From positions 1 through 60,431 of the forward strand of contig NZ_MVDE01000031.1 in assembly GCF_002843385.1 (NCBI RefSeq): 60,431 bases of DNA, read 5' to 3'. Numbering within the stretch: position 1 is the first letter of the stretch; each line of letters opens with the position of its first letter. The translations under genes were made by a program, and so were the position numbers. This DNA is from Labilibaculum manganireducens. Its GTDB lineage: Bacteria > Bacteroidota > Bacteroidia > Bacteroidales > Marinifilaceae. The notes beneath the pieces are model-generated. The model was not told the DNA's origin and ran no database searches. It saw only the letters and a list, made by a program, of their open reading frames with translations. Positions 16,069 through 24,917 of the stretch are shown here, piece by piece.

Positions 16069-18489
16069 TTATTTAACCTTTAGCTTTAATTTTTTATTTT
16101 TATCGAATGATACAGTCACTTTTTGTCCGGACTGAAGTTCATTTCCAATAATCATTCGTGATAGTGGAGTGCGCAGTCTGGTGCGAATAATATTACGAAG
16201 AGGGCGGGCTCCGTATTGAGGAGAGTATCCTTCTTCAGCAAGTTTTTCTCTGGTTTTATTGTTGATTTCCAATTCAATTTCTTGTTGGTTGAGTGCTTCT
16301 GTTAGTTCCTTGAGTTGAAGATTAAAAATCTTTGTGATATTCTCTTTTGTTATTGGGGAGAAAGGAACTATCCCTGTAAGTCTACCTAGGAATTCTGGTC
16401 GGAAATAATTGGCCATGCTTTCCATTAATTTATCCGATTTTGGTAAGGTTTTCTTCTCATTAAACTGATCAACAATCGATTGGCTTCCTATGTTGGATGT
16501 GAAAAGAATTACTGCATTGGAGAAATCACCTGTCTTTCCTAAACGATCATGTATGGTACCTTCGTCAAGTATTTGTAAGAAAATATCGAAAACAGAAGGG
16601 TGAGCTTTTTCAATCTCATCAAAAAGAACAACCGAGTAAGGTTCTTGTCTGATTTTATTTACGAGCATACCACCCTCTTCATATCCTACATATCCGGGAG
16701 GTGCACCATATAATAAAGCTGCAGAGTGTTCTTCTTTAAATTCAGACATATCGAAGCGAATTAAGGATGCTGATGACTGAAATAAGAAGTTGGCAAGTTG
16801 TTTTCCAAGTTCTGTTTTCCCCGTACCGGTTGGACCTAAAAAGAAAAATGAACCGATTGGCTGTCCTGGTCTGTTAAGTCCAGAACGGGATTCGAGTATG
16901 GATTCACAAACTGCAGTTACTGCTTGGTCTTGACCAATTACTGCAGATTTTAAAGTGTCTTCCATGCCTAGTAACCGATCTCTTTCTCGAGTCATTATTT
17001 TACCAACAGGAATACCGCTAACCCTGGCAACGGTGTTTGCTAAATTGTGAAAGTTAATTTCGTCGGATTGATTGGATATCTCATGTCGTAAAATATCAAT
17101 CATTTTGTAACAGTTGGCTACAGGTTCGTTAAGTTCATCTGACTCATCTTGTGGTTGCCCGATATAGGTGAGAAACTTTCGTAGTCCTGCATCGATAATG
17201 TCGATATCATTTGGTTCGCAATCGACTGCTTTTAGTTGTTTTTCTAATTGGTCGATCTCACTTGGTAATGTATCCATTTGAGCACGGGTTCCTGCCATGG
17301 TTCGATCAATAAGATCAATTGCCGAGTCGGGTAACTTTCTTTCGCTAAAGTGACGGGATGCAAGAGTTACAGCTTCGGAGATATGTTCCAGCTGTATGTT
17401 TAGCTTATGGTGATCCTGTAATTGTGATACTGCACTCAGAGCCATTTCAATGGCATGAGTAGTATCCGGTTCTTCAATATTTAAGTGTTCAAAAAGTCTT
17501 TTTAAAGCGCTGTCGCCATCAATTAACTTTCGGAATGAATCGTTAGGAATGGTTGTGATTAAAACAAAGTATCCTTTGTTTAATTCCGATTTAAGAAGGT
17601 GCGTTATTCCAGTATTCCCGGATTTATCATCTATTAGTGTCTGAAGATCATCTAGAAAAAGAATGGGACGATTTAGCTGTTCCAGTTGTTTAAATACTTT
17701 TCGAAGTCTGTCTTCTATTTCGCCTTTATAAGTAGCTCCTGCAAGAATACTTTCCATTTGAAGTTTAAATACTCTTGATTGTGTGAGCAGTGCAGGAGCT
17801 TTTCCTTGTGATATAATAGATGCTAATCCATTAATTATTACAGATTTGCCGACTCCTGATTCGCCGGTTATAAGCACATGTGGTTTTGTAAATCGGCCAA
17901 TTGTCTCTGTAATATTTAATAGTTCCTGATCTCTGGCCACTACTGTAGAAAGTTGATGACTCTTTGCTAAACTAGTCAGATCAATAAGATATTCCAGATC
18001 TGATTTTGAACTCTTCTCTTTCGTTTTGTTAGTGTCGGTAGAATTTTCGCTAAAAAATTTATTAAGTAACTGATCGCGCTGAAGAGGGAATGTTTTTAAT
18101 TGGTCGAAAGTAAAGCCAACACCTGGAGTTATTAGAGCTGTTAAAACACTAAGCGAATTTAATTCTGACTGTTGGTTTAGTAAATTCAGTTCTTCTGCTT
18201 CCTGAAAGATATTTTCTACTCCATCATCAGCAGGAATAGGATTCGATAATCTGCTGTCTTTTGGGCAGCCCTCCATACGCACGTCAGCCCATTCATCCAA
18301 ATAGTAAACATCTACATCCATTGCAAATAGTTGTTCTCGGATGCCACTGTTTTTGTGAAGAAGTCCTTTTAGTAGATGTGCGGGAGAAAAGCATGGATTG
18401 CTGTTTTCTTTAGCGCATGATTGTGCTACTATTATGGCATTTTTAATTTCGTCGGATAGTTTAATTAAGCCATTTTCGATTTTTATCAT
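16069..18489 (-). CDS. clpV: TssH (ClpV), sheath-disassembling AAA+ ATPase
   Basis: An 806-residue Clp/Hsp100 protein. It has a ClpN-like domain (about 1-150), a first AAA module with Walker A GESGVGKS (near residue 210) and Walker B ILFLDDLQTL, a short middle region with DRTMAGTRAQMDTLPSEIDQ, and a second AAA module with GPTGTGKT, VVLFDEIEKAHP and arginine-finger region PEFLGRLTGI. ClpV extracts and recycles contracted TssB/TssC sheaths. In the first module the catalytic Walker B glutamate is replaced by aspartate (LDD, not DE), so that ring may hydrolyse ATP slowly. The shortened middle domain distinguishes it from ClpB. Confidence 0.93.
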   Translation of the reverse strand: MIKIENGLIKLSDEIKNAIIVAQSCAKENSNPCFSPAHLLKGLLHKNSGIREQLFAMDVDVYYLDEWADVRMEGCPKDSRLSNPIPADDGVENIFQEAEELNLLNQQSELNSLSVLTALITPGVGFTFDQLKTFPLQRDQLLNKFFSENSTDTNKTKEKSSKSDLEYLIDLTSLAKSHQLSTVVARDQELLNITETIGRFTKPHVLITGESGVGKSVIINGLASIISQGKAPALLTQSRVFKLQMESILAGATYKGEIEDRLRKVFKQLEQLNRPILFLDDLQTLIDDKSGNTGITHLLKSELNKGYFVLITTIPNDSFRKLIDGDSALKRLFEHLNIEEPDTTHAIEMALSAVSQLQDHHKLNIQLEHISEAVTLASRHFSERKLPDSAIDLIDRTMAGTRAQMDTLPSEIDQLEKQLKAVDCEPNDIDIIDAGLRKFLTYIGQPQDESDELNEPVANCYKMIDILRHEISNQSDEINFHNLANTVARVSGIPVGKIMTRERDRLLGMEDTLKSAVIGQDQAVTAVCESILESRSGLNRPGQPIGSFFFLGPTGTGKTELGKQLANFLFQSSASLIRFDMSEFKEEHSAALLYGAPPGYVGYEEGGMLVNKIRQEPYSVVLFDEIEKAHPSVFDIFLQILDEGTIHDRLGKTGDFSNAVILFTSNIGSQSIVDQFNEKKTLPKSDKLMESMANYFRPEFLGRLTGIVPFSPITKENITKIFNLQLKELTEALNQQEIELEINNKTREKLAEEGYSPQYGARPLRNIIRTRLRTPLSRMIIGNELQSGQKVTVSFDKNKKLKLKVK

Positions 18490-18664
18490 GTTGTATTCTG
18501 TAATTAAACAATATGAAATAATATAAGTGGTAAAACAGGCACTTTAGAATCATAAAGTTATTAATATTTATTTTAAGCACATAACAAATATAATTATTAT
18601 ATTTTATTAACTAATTTATTAAAAATGTTTTTTGGTTAAATTAAAAATGGAAGTAATTGTTTTT

Positions 18665-18695
18665 TTTGATAAATTCGTAGTTTTATTACCATTTG
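18665..18695 (+). promoter_or_regulatory. possible Bacteroidota-type promoter for tssE-F-P-K
   Basis: TTTG at 18665-18668 is followed after 18 bases by TACCATTTG, close to the Bacteroidota -7 consensus TAnnTTTG with one extra base. It lies 65 bases before tssE, in the 270-base AT-rich gap between the divergent clpV and tssE genes. The match is imperfect. Confidence 0.3.
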
Positions 18696-18759
18696 TTAAT
18701 CTAGATTCAGATGTGTTTTTATTTATTTAATTATAGTTTCATTAATATTGAAATTTTGA

Positions 18760-19188
18760 ATGATATACTATTCGTTACCGTTAAAATTAGGAAGGTTGTG
18801 TGAAAAAAAAGATCATGAACATTGTAGTTTGAAAGAATCTATTTCTCAACACTTATATCTAATCATAACAACAGCTTTAGGAGATTGCTTGTATGATGAA
18901 ACATTTGGTTGTTCCATCTGGGATAGTGATTTTAATAATAAAATTAATGATAGCAGACTGAAAGAAGAAATCAAATCAGGATTATGTTTGTCAATTAAAA
19001 ATCACGAAAATAGATTGGATAATCTGGAGATAGAAATAAGTTTTTCGCAAGCATTAATTGGTGTTGGGGAAAATGTAACCTGTATGAAGAAGAAGTTGGA
19101 TTTGAAAGTAAACGGAAGGTTAGCACAAACAGACGAGCCATTTGCATTTTCGGGGTACTTTTTCATGGGTCCATTGTCCTACTATTAA
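18760..19188 (+). CDS. tssE: TssE, gp25-like baseplate protein
   Basis: A 142-residue protein with the gp25/lysozyme-like baseplate fold: SLKESISQHLYLIITTALGD, then the acidic turn DETFGCSIWDSDF in the family's usual EFGxxLwd position, and a beta-rich end. TssE initiates sheath polymerisation on the baseplate. It opens the plus-strand operon tssE-tssF-PKD protein-tssK; tssF follows 15 bases later. Confidence 0.86.
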   Translation: MIYYSLPLKLGRLCEKKDHEHCSLKESISQHLYLIITTALGDCLYDETFGCSIWDSDFNNKINDSRLKEEIKSGLCLSIKNHENRLDNLEIEISFSQALIGVGENVTCMKKKLDLKVNGRLAQTDEPFAFSGYFFMGPLSYY

Positions 19189-19203
19189 AATAATATGAAG
19201 TAA

Positions 19204-21003
19204 ATGGAGCATAAAGAGTTAATAAAAGAGAGGATGTTGAAACAGGCATCACGGATGTGGGCTATTGATGAAGTGTACGATGAATCCTCTTTTGATCCTT
19301 TGGTACGAATTCTAATTTCGGCACTTGCCGCAGAAAGTGAGTCTATTTATCACGAAATGGATCAAGTGCAGGATCGTGTAGCCCAAAAATTAATGAATCA
19401 GTTGATTCCTCATATTCATGGCGGAGTGCAGCCTGGTTATTCTGTAGCAATTATTAATCCTACCGATTCGGTTGCATGTTTACCTGCCAATTATAAATTC
19501 TTGAGTCGGATACGAAACGAGTTTGATGCGCTTCGGGAATTGCAATTTATTTCTCTTCAGGAGACTTCTCTTTTTAAAGGAGGAGTTAAGTATATCCTTT
19601 CTAGTTCGGCATATTATCAAATGACCGATTATCGCTTTAAATCACGAATTGAATCGGATGTTCTAAAAGGAATCGTTCTGGATAAAAACGATGTTTTGCT
19701 GGGCATTGAAATACCTGTAAATACGGATGGTTTAAGTACATTTCGATTGTTTTTCGATTACAAAGAAAATACCTCTGTTCGGGACACTTTTTATAGACAA
19801 CTGAGAAGTGCAAAATTTTTTCTTAATGACGAGAAATTAGAAGTTGAATTTGGATTGAATTCCGAAGAAGACGAAGAATTAACGGTTGATTGGGGAAGCT
19901 CGAAAAGTGAGTTGACAGGTATTAAAAAAAGGGTTCTGTCCTACTACGATAGACAATTTATAAGAATAAAGAAAACAAATTCATCCGAACAGGATTTTAA
20001 AGCTAATGGTTCCCAAACAGATGAGAATATTTGTTGGCTGCGAATCTGCTTTAATGAGGATTTTGATTCCGGAATATTATCGTCGGTAAATTGTTTTGCA
20101 AATGCCTTGCCAGTGGTTAATCTTACCGAAAGAGAGAAGGTTTTTAAGAGTAGTGAGAACTTATCGGTAATTAGCTTACAGGACGAGGAGGCTTTTTTTG
20201 CTCTGGATGTAGTGGAAGGAGATGATGGTGTTATCTATGAGGAATACGGAGTCCAAAATGGAAGCGAATGGGAAAATGGTACATTTCTTTTACGCAGGGA
20301 TGGAGTAGCAGGCATGTCAACAGAAAATGCCAGTGAAGCAATTAATTTTTTGATTGGAAAACTGAGGAACGAAAGTGCTGCATTTGCAATGCTCGATAAT
20401 GGTAAATTTTCGGATGACCTGAAAGTACTTGGACAAATAATAGCTCGTTTGCAGCAATCGGTAACCCAAAAGAAAAGGTATCATAGTCCCGTGTATATGT
20501 TTTTAAAATATAAAGAAATTGCTGATACAATTTTCGTAAAATATTATACCACGGCCGGAAAAATTTTAAAAGGAATAAAACCGAATACTCCAATATTACC
20601 CTATAAAGGGGCATCTATTCAGCAAGCTGGGGGCTATTTTATTACTCCTCTGACTGGGGCTCGAAATGTTTTAAACTCTGATGAACAATTATATAATAAT
20701 AGGTATATGATGTTATCAGGAGGGCGAATTGTGACAGAAAAGGACATTAAAGCATTGGTGTATGATGTTTTGGGGGAAAGAATTGAACAGGTGGTAATTG
20801 AAAAAGGATTGATGGAGAGTCAGGATTCTCAAACTGGTTTTGTTCGAACTATTAATATCAAATTAAATAGCAAACGTGAAATAGGTGAGCAGGATGCAAT
20901 GGTTCTTGAAGGGCGGGAAATATTGCATGTTTTAGATGAAAGAGGAAGTAATATTTATCCTTACTGTTTATTTATAAATGGAGTGCAAATATTCAAACAA
21001 TAA
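19204..21003 (+). CDS. tssF: TssF baseplate protein
   Basis: A 599-residue protein with the TssF N-terminal pattern: DPLVRILISALAAESESIYH, a helix, and then LMNQLIPHIHGGVQPGYSVA (the family has L-PHyl-P-PSMAI). The C-terminal region has NNRYMMLSGGRIVTEKDIKA, also typical. TssF forms the baseplate wedge with TssG. Its stop overlaps the start of the next gene (TAATG), so translation is coupled. Confidence 0.88.
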   Translation: MEHKELIKERMLKQASRMWAIDEVYDESSFDPLVRILISALAAESESIYHEMDQVQDRVAQKLMNQLIPHIHGGVQPGYSVAIINPTDSVACLPANYKFLSRIRNEFDALRELQFISLQETSLFKGGVKYILSSSAYYQMTDYRFKSRIESDVLKGIVLDKNDVLLGIEIPVNTDGLSTFRLFFDYKENTSVRDTFYRQLRSAKFFLNDEKLEVEFGLNSEEDEELTVDWGSSKSELTGIKKRVLSYYDRQFIRIKKTNSSEQDFKANGSQTDENICWLRICFNEDFDSGILSSVNCFANALPVVNLTEREKVFKSSENLSVISLQDEEAFFALDVVEGDDGVIYEEYGVQNGSEWENGTFLLRRDGVAGMSTENASEAINFLIGKLRNESAAFAMLDNGKFSDDLKVLGQIIARLQQSVTQKKRYHSPVYMFLKYKEIADTIFVKYYTTAGKILKGIKPNTPILPYKGASIQQAGGYFITPLTGARNVLNSDEQLYNNRYMMLSGGRIVTEKDIKALVYDVLGERIEQVVIEKGLMESQDSQTGFVRTINIKLNSKREIGEQDAMVLEGREILHVLDERGSNIYPYCLFINGVQIFKQ

Positions 21004-22019
21004 TGGCAAAAAATAATGGTGAACCTCGTCAATTTAGGATTGACTCAATGATTTCTAATTTTTTTATACTTCTCTTGATTCCGTTGTTGGCGATATTAGG
21101 TTTTAAATACTTTGATTATCAGGCCCCTCCAGAAGTTAGTTTTGAGGTGCTAGGAGATAAACATATGGCGAATGCAATGTTGAAGTTTAGAAATAATACG
21201 GCAGGAGATCATACTTACGAGTGGAATTTTGGAGACAGTACCGCATTGGTACATGAAAAGTCGCCTATTCATACCTATGCCGAGCATGGAGATTATACAG
21301 TTACGCTTATCGTTAATGATAGATATGAGTTTCAAGAATCGATTCATATAGAGAAAATTAAGGACGATGAGCCTGTTGTTGTTATTCCAAGAATTGCAGG
21401 CCCTAAACAGGTGTATGTTGGCACTTCGGCTGTTTTTACCTGCAGTGCTCAAGGAGGAAGCTCATGGGAATGGCAAGTTGACGGTTCTAGTCAGATGAAT
21501 TCAAAAAGAAAATCCGTAAAATATACATTCACTAAACCAGGTTATAAGACGATTAGTTTGGTGGTAGATGGAAACAGGGAATTTACTGCTCAAAAGAAAA
21601 TATATGTGCGTGTTAAACCAACTGAAAAACATAAAATTACCTCGGCTAAGAAGTCGGATGGCGAAATAGAAAAGGATTATATTCCAGAAACCCCAGAAGT
21701 GTACCAAGTGTTTAAAGAGATTGAAAAGGAAATTGTAAAAGATGAATCATTGCCCACTGATGGTGAGTTAACGGTTATGCTTCAGCAGATTGCCGAAGGA
21801 GTCGGAGATAAAGAGAAATTTTTGAAATATTTCAATGAGAGCAATAAATATTTAATGGCTAGATGCAATGGCAATTTAATGACTTTTGAGGCAATAATTA
21901 AGGATGTAGAAGGAAAGAATATTTTAATAAAAGAATTTTCGACAGAAAGAAGAAATAGTACCAACATTGTAAATGTTACGATACGATACAAAAAAAAGCG
22001 AGGTTCTAAAAACGATTAA
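21003..22019 (+). CDS. membrane-anchored PKD-domain T6SS protein, TssP candidate
   Basis: A 338-residue protein with a single N-terminal membrane segment (about 18-36, LLLIPLLAILGF). Two PKD/Ig-like domains follow, the first with the signature YEWNFGDST (72-80) and HTYAEHGDYTVTL (90-102), the second with WEWQVDG and YTFTKPGYKTISLVV. A C-terminal alpha/beta domain (about 230-338) ends in a basic RYKKKRGSKND tail. The body is predicted to be periplasmic. It lies between tssF and tssK with a one-base overlap and a two-base gap, so it is certainly part of the system. I assign it to the subtype iii envelope subunits TssN/O/P/Q by topology; TssP is the best fit, not certain. Confidence 0.68.
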   Translation: MAKNNGEPRQFRIDSMISNFFILLLIPLLAILGFKYFDYQAPPEVSFEVLGDKHMANAMLKFRNNTAGDHTYEWNFGDSTALVHEKSPIHTYAEHGDYTVTLIVNDRYEFQESIHIEKIKDDEPVVVIPRIAGPKQVYVGTSAVFTCSAQGGSSWEWQVDGSSQMNSKRKSVKYTFTKPGYKTISLVVDGNREFTAQKKIYVRVKPTEKHKITSAKKSDGEIEKDYIPETPEVYQVFKEIEKEIVKDESLPTDGELTVMLQQIAEGVGDKEKFLKYFNESNKYLMARCNGNLMTFEAIIKDVEGKNILIKEFSTERRNSTNIVNVTIRYKKKRGSKND

Positions 22020-22021
22020 CT

Positions 22022-23164
22022 ATGGTAAATGAAAATGATATGTTTCTGCCTGTAAATTGGGTAGATGGCATGAATATTAATAAAAAGCATTTTATTGCTC
22101 AGGAGAACTCATTCATTAAGAATAGAATGGAAGTGGCTGGATTGTCGGTTTCGCCACTAAATTTTGGACTTGTTAGGAGTGAAAGAGACTTTTTGTGGAT
22201 GGATATTGACAATAATATTCAACTTTTGGTAACTTTTAAACCTGTAGGTATTGTTTTTCCTAGTGGCTTTTCCTACGCCATTACAAACGGAAAAGAATTT
22301 AAGTGTGATTTGCCTAAAACAGAAAGTGATGCGGTATATTATGTCGTTTTATCTATAGATCCCTTTTCCCGTCAACCAATTGGAATGGCAAATGCGGCGG
22401 AAAGTCCGGTTCGAAAACCTTTTGTAGCACCTGAAATGAAAATTTCTATTTTAGAAGAGGACGAATTATCGGAAATTTTATTGGGGCAAAATCATCTTGT
22501 ATTTGGTAAAATAACAAAGATGGATGGAAGTTGGGGTGTAGATTCTGATTATATTATTGCGTCAAGGTTTATTGCATCGAATCCTGATTTATTTGATGTT
22601 TATAAGCAAGTGGAAACTTATATTAGTTCCATTGAGAAGTTTTCTTCCTCAATCATTAATAAAATCCGCCTGAAAAAGCAAGATAATCCTCTTGCCAAAG
22701 CTTTAAATGAAATTTGCTGTAAGTTGCTCGACTTTTTAAGTGTAACTCTTTCTAGATATAGAATTGTAACTCCTTATGACTATCCTGTTGAGATGGTAAT
22801 TTTGGTGATGGATTTGGCTCGAATTGTTAAGAATTCAATTGACGGATGGCAAGCATGTGGTAAGGATGAATTTATGACTTATATATCGGATTGGTGCAAT
22901 ATTAACGAAGGGGAGTTTGAGGATGCATTAAACCGAGTTATTAAGCATCGCTACGACCATAATAAAATTAGTATATCTGTTGACAAAACCATAAAGCTGC
23001 TTAGTTTGTTAGAGCATGTGTTGCAAACTCTTTCAGGTTTAGATTATATCGGTAAGAAAATAGAGACCGATCTTTTTGTTAAGGAAGAAACACTAATGGA
23101 AGAAGAAATTGAAGGAACAACTACGGCAAAGAAAAAGAGGCCCTTCTTCTTTGGTAAAGAATAG
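22022..23164 (+). CDS. tssK: TssK, baseplate-to-membrane connector
   Basis: A 380-residue protein opening with LPVNWVDGMNINKKHFIAQE, equivalent to the 'W-eGM-l-p-HFq-qd' start of TssK proteins. It ends in a lysine-rich tail. TssK trimers link the baseplate to the membrane complex. The gene follows the PKD gene after two bases. The operon appears to pause here: a repeat-containing gap of 248 bases separates it from tssO. Confidence 0.85.
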   Translation: MVNENDMFLPVNWVDGMNINKKHFIAQENSFIKNRMEVAGLSVSPLNFGLVRSERDFLWMDIDNNIQLLVTFKPVGIVFPSGFSYAITNGKEFKCDLPKTESDAVYYVVLSIDPFSRQPIGMANAAESPVRKPFVAPEMKISILEEDELSEILLGQNHLVFGKITKMDGSWGVDSDYIIASRFIASNPDLFDVYKQVETYISSIEKFSSSIINKIRLKKQDNPLAKALNEICCKLLDFLSVTLSRYRIVTPYDYPVEMVILVMDLARIVKNSIDGWQACGKDEFMTYISDWCNINEGEFEDALNRVIKHRYDHNKISISVDKTIKLLSLLEHVLQTLSGLDYIGKKIETDLFVKEETLMEEEIEGTTTAKKKRPFFFGKE

Positions 23165-23205
23165 TGCTGCGTAAATTGAATGTAAACCAGTAAAGCGTTT
23201 TGAAA

Positions 23206-23382
23206 TATGAAACGTCCATGACAAGGATATTTTGACACACAGGGAGATGATTATTTCAGCATGGTAAGTTCTCCCGAAACAAGTTCGGGACAGGCTATAT
23301 GGCAAAAACATACAATTATAATCATATGAAACTCCATGTTAAAGTCTTTGTACACACAAGAGAAAGATAATATGGTAAGTTC
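23206..23382 (+). repeat. imperfect direct repeat between tssK and tssO, with a hairpin
   Basis: Two related units (23206-23271 and 23324-23382) both begin TATGAAAC, contain TCCATG and ACACACA, and end ATGGTAAGTTC. Between them is a hairpin TCCCGAA/TTCGGGA (23272-23290) without a T run. I see no gene here. The second unit ends about 30 bases before tssO. Confidence 0.55.
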
Positions 23383-23412
23383 CATAGAACAAAAACTTAA
23401 AATATAAAATAG

Positions 23413-23922
23413 ATGAAATCACTAAATGTAAAGCAACGCAGAAAGGCATTTATTAGCTTCTTTTTCCTGTTTCTTTTAACTACTTCCTTGGTTGTTGTTA
23501 TTGTGTTTTTTAATTTAAAAGTACCCGAAAAAGAAAATAAATATTTGCATAATCGGTTGAATTACTTGAGTTTGGAGAAAAAACAAATCAGTAATTTTGC
23601 CCTTAAAATGGATAAAGTAAAAGCATTAATTGATATGATTCAAATTAAGGGCACTAATATTGAATTTACTGATCAGCTAATTTCAACAGAATTAGCTGTA
23701 ATGAGAAATAAGTTTATTGCAGAAGATAGTGTTTCGAATGTTGGAATGTATAACAATATCATTCTTACCTATCTTGAGTTAAAGGAGGCGAAAATAGAAT
23801 TACTTAACCTGGAAGATGCAAAAACAGATATTGAATCTTATGTGAGTATCATTGAAGAATTAAAAGAGAAACTGGAGGCAAAACAAAGAGATTTAGATAT
23901 TTATCGGCACAATGCCAGATGA
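23413..23922 (+). CDS. tssO: TssO membrane protein
   Basis: A 169-residue protein with a basic start, one membrane segment (about 14-36, FISFFFLFLLTTSLVVVIVF), and then an extended coiled-coil-prone region to the end (EELKEKLEAKQRDLDIYRHN). This is the layout of TssO, an envelope component specific to Bacteroidota T6SS. It is the last T6SS gene in the window and is followed 25 bases later by a strong terminator. Confidence 0.78.
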   Translation: MKSLNVKQRRKAFISFFFLFLLTTSLVVVIVFFNLKVPEKENKYLHNRLNYLSLEKKQISNFALKMDKVKALIDMIQIKGTNIEFTDQLISTELAVMRNKFIAEDSVSNVGMYNNIILTYLELKEAKIELLNLEDAKTDIESYVSIIEELKEKLEAKQRDLDIYRHNAR

Positions 23923-23936
23923 AATAAAGTCAATTT

Positions 23937-24026
23937 AAAGCATAAAAAAAACACCTAATCAAACGATTAGGTGTTTTTTTTTGGGGGTGGGCCCACATGC
24001 CCCGAAGTATCGGGGTGAACCATGGA
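23937..24026 (-). other. partial copy of a tRNA 3' end plus terminator (candidate att site)
   Basis: Bases 23937-23999 match 32680-32742 at 62 of 63 positions, covering the terminator and the acceptor 3' strand of the CAU tRNA. After an inserted hairpin (CCCCGAAGTATCGGGG, 23999-24014) a further 12 bases (TGAACCATGGAC) match the T arm region. The anticodon half is absent, so this cannot be a functional tRNA. The copy is in the same orientation as the complete tRNA gene at 32731-32804. Confidence 0.75.
23948..23983. terminator. terminator after tssO
   Basis: AACACCTAATC pairs with GATTAGGTGTT around a four-base loop, with A runs before and T runs after, so it can act in both directions. The same hairpin occurs at 32687-32722 beside the tRNA. 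Confidence 0.88.
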
Positions 24027-24071
24027 CTCAAATATTTTGGAGTAAGCAATCGACTCTTTCCTGCTTCGCAA

Positions 24072-24200
24072 TTAGAGAATAAATATACTTTTTACTCTTT
24101 TTATTGATTGTTCAATTTTACGAGCTTGGTCTGTATATTCACAAGGAATTGATAAAGCTAAATCCCAATCGTCTACTTTAGTTGTGAATTTACTATTTCA
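24072..24200 (-). pseudogene. C-terminal fragment resembling a GIY-YIG nuclease
   Basis: A short minus-strand frame of about 42 residues ends at the stop at 24072 and reads VDDWDLALSIPCEYTDQARK followed by IEQSIKRVKSIFIL. The pattern DDW-(x)n-C-x(3)-QAR-x-IE-x-x-IK-x-K-S resembles the C-termini of Bacteroidota GIY-YIG proteins. The frame is stopped just upstream, so only a remnant remains. The assignment is from memory of the family pattern and is uncertain. Confidence 0.4.
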
Positions 24201-24489
24201 TAATATCTTTAATTATGCAGTATTAATCTATCTTCTGGAGGGAATTGCTTTTTTAAAATTAAAATAAGTTGGGGTTGTGTTGGTAAGTGTTTGAAAATTA
24301 ACAATATGCCGACAAGTGTTTGGCTGGTATTGATAGAGAAATCCCGAAAACTATTGAAGGTTAAATATTAATAGGTAGAATTTAGTACTCCAAATGTAAA
24401 ACCGATCTTGTTGACTATTCCGAAGAACGTAACAGTAGAACATTTTTTTTAAATTTAAATATAGCGGAAATCCACTACCGTATATGTAT

Positions 24490-24827
24490 TCAATGGAGAG
24501 CTTAGTATCCGGGTTTAAATACTTTTTAAGCTTGGTATGGTATGCAGATATTCTATTTACCCAATATCCGGATCTTAAACAGGCCTATTCGCTGACTCAT
24601 AATTTAAGAGTGATCTTAACACAAACCAAAAATAACAGCCTTGCTCATGCAAAGGTGGGATAGTTTTGAGAAGCCAGATACGAAGCTTTCAGGAGTATTG
24701 GAAATACGATTTAAGATTATTAGGTATTTTAAACTACTTTGATCATCGAAGTACAAATGCTTCTGCGGAATACTTTTTTTACGATTTTATTCATTGCACC
24801 TTGCCATATCTGAACCAACTTCACTAA
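24490..24827 (+). pseudogene. ISL3/ISAon1-like transposase, C-terminal remnant
   Basis: The plus strand encodes WYADILFTQYPDLKQAYSLT followed by HNLRVILTQTKN, then a stop, a frame change and ILNYFDHRSTNASAE, which is the signature near the C-terminus of ISL3-type transposases in Bacteroidota. At least two stops and a frameshift break it. After STNASAE the sequence departs from the family. No element ends are visible. It is decayed mobile-element debris at the edge of the tRNA-bounded segment. Confidence 0.68.
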
Positions 24828-24917
24828 CAGTACATCGAACTTCGTAGGATATTTTTAACTATTTATTAGCATACAAGTGAGTAATTTGTCTATAAATATC
24901 GGAGAATAGAAGGACAT

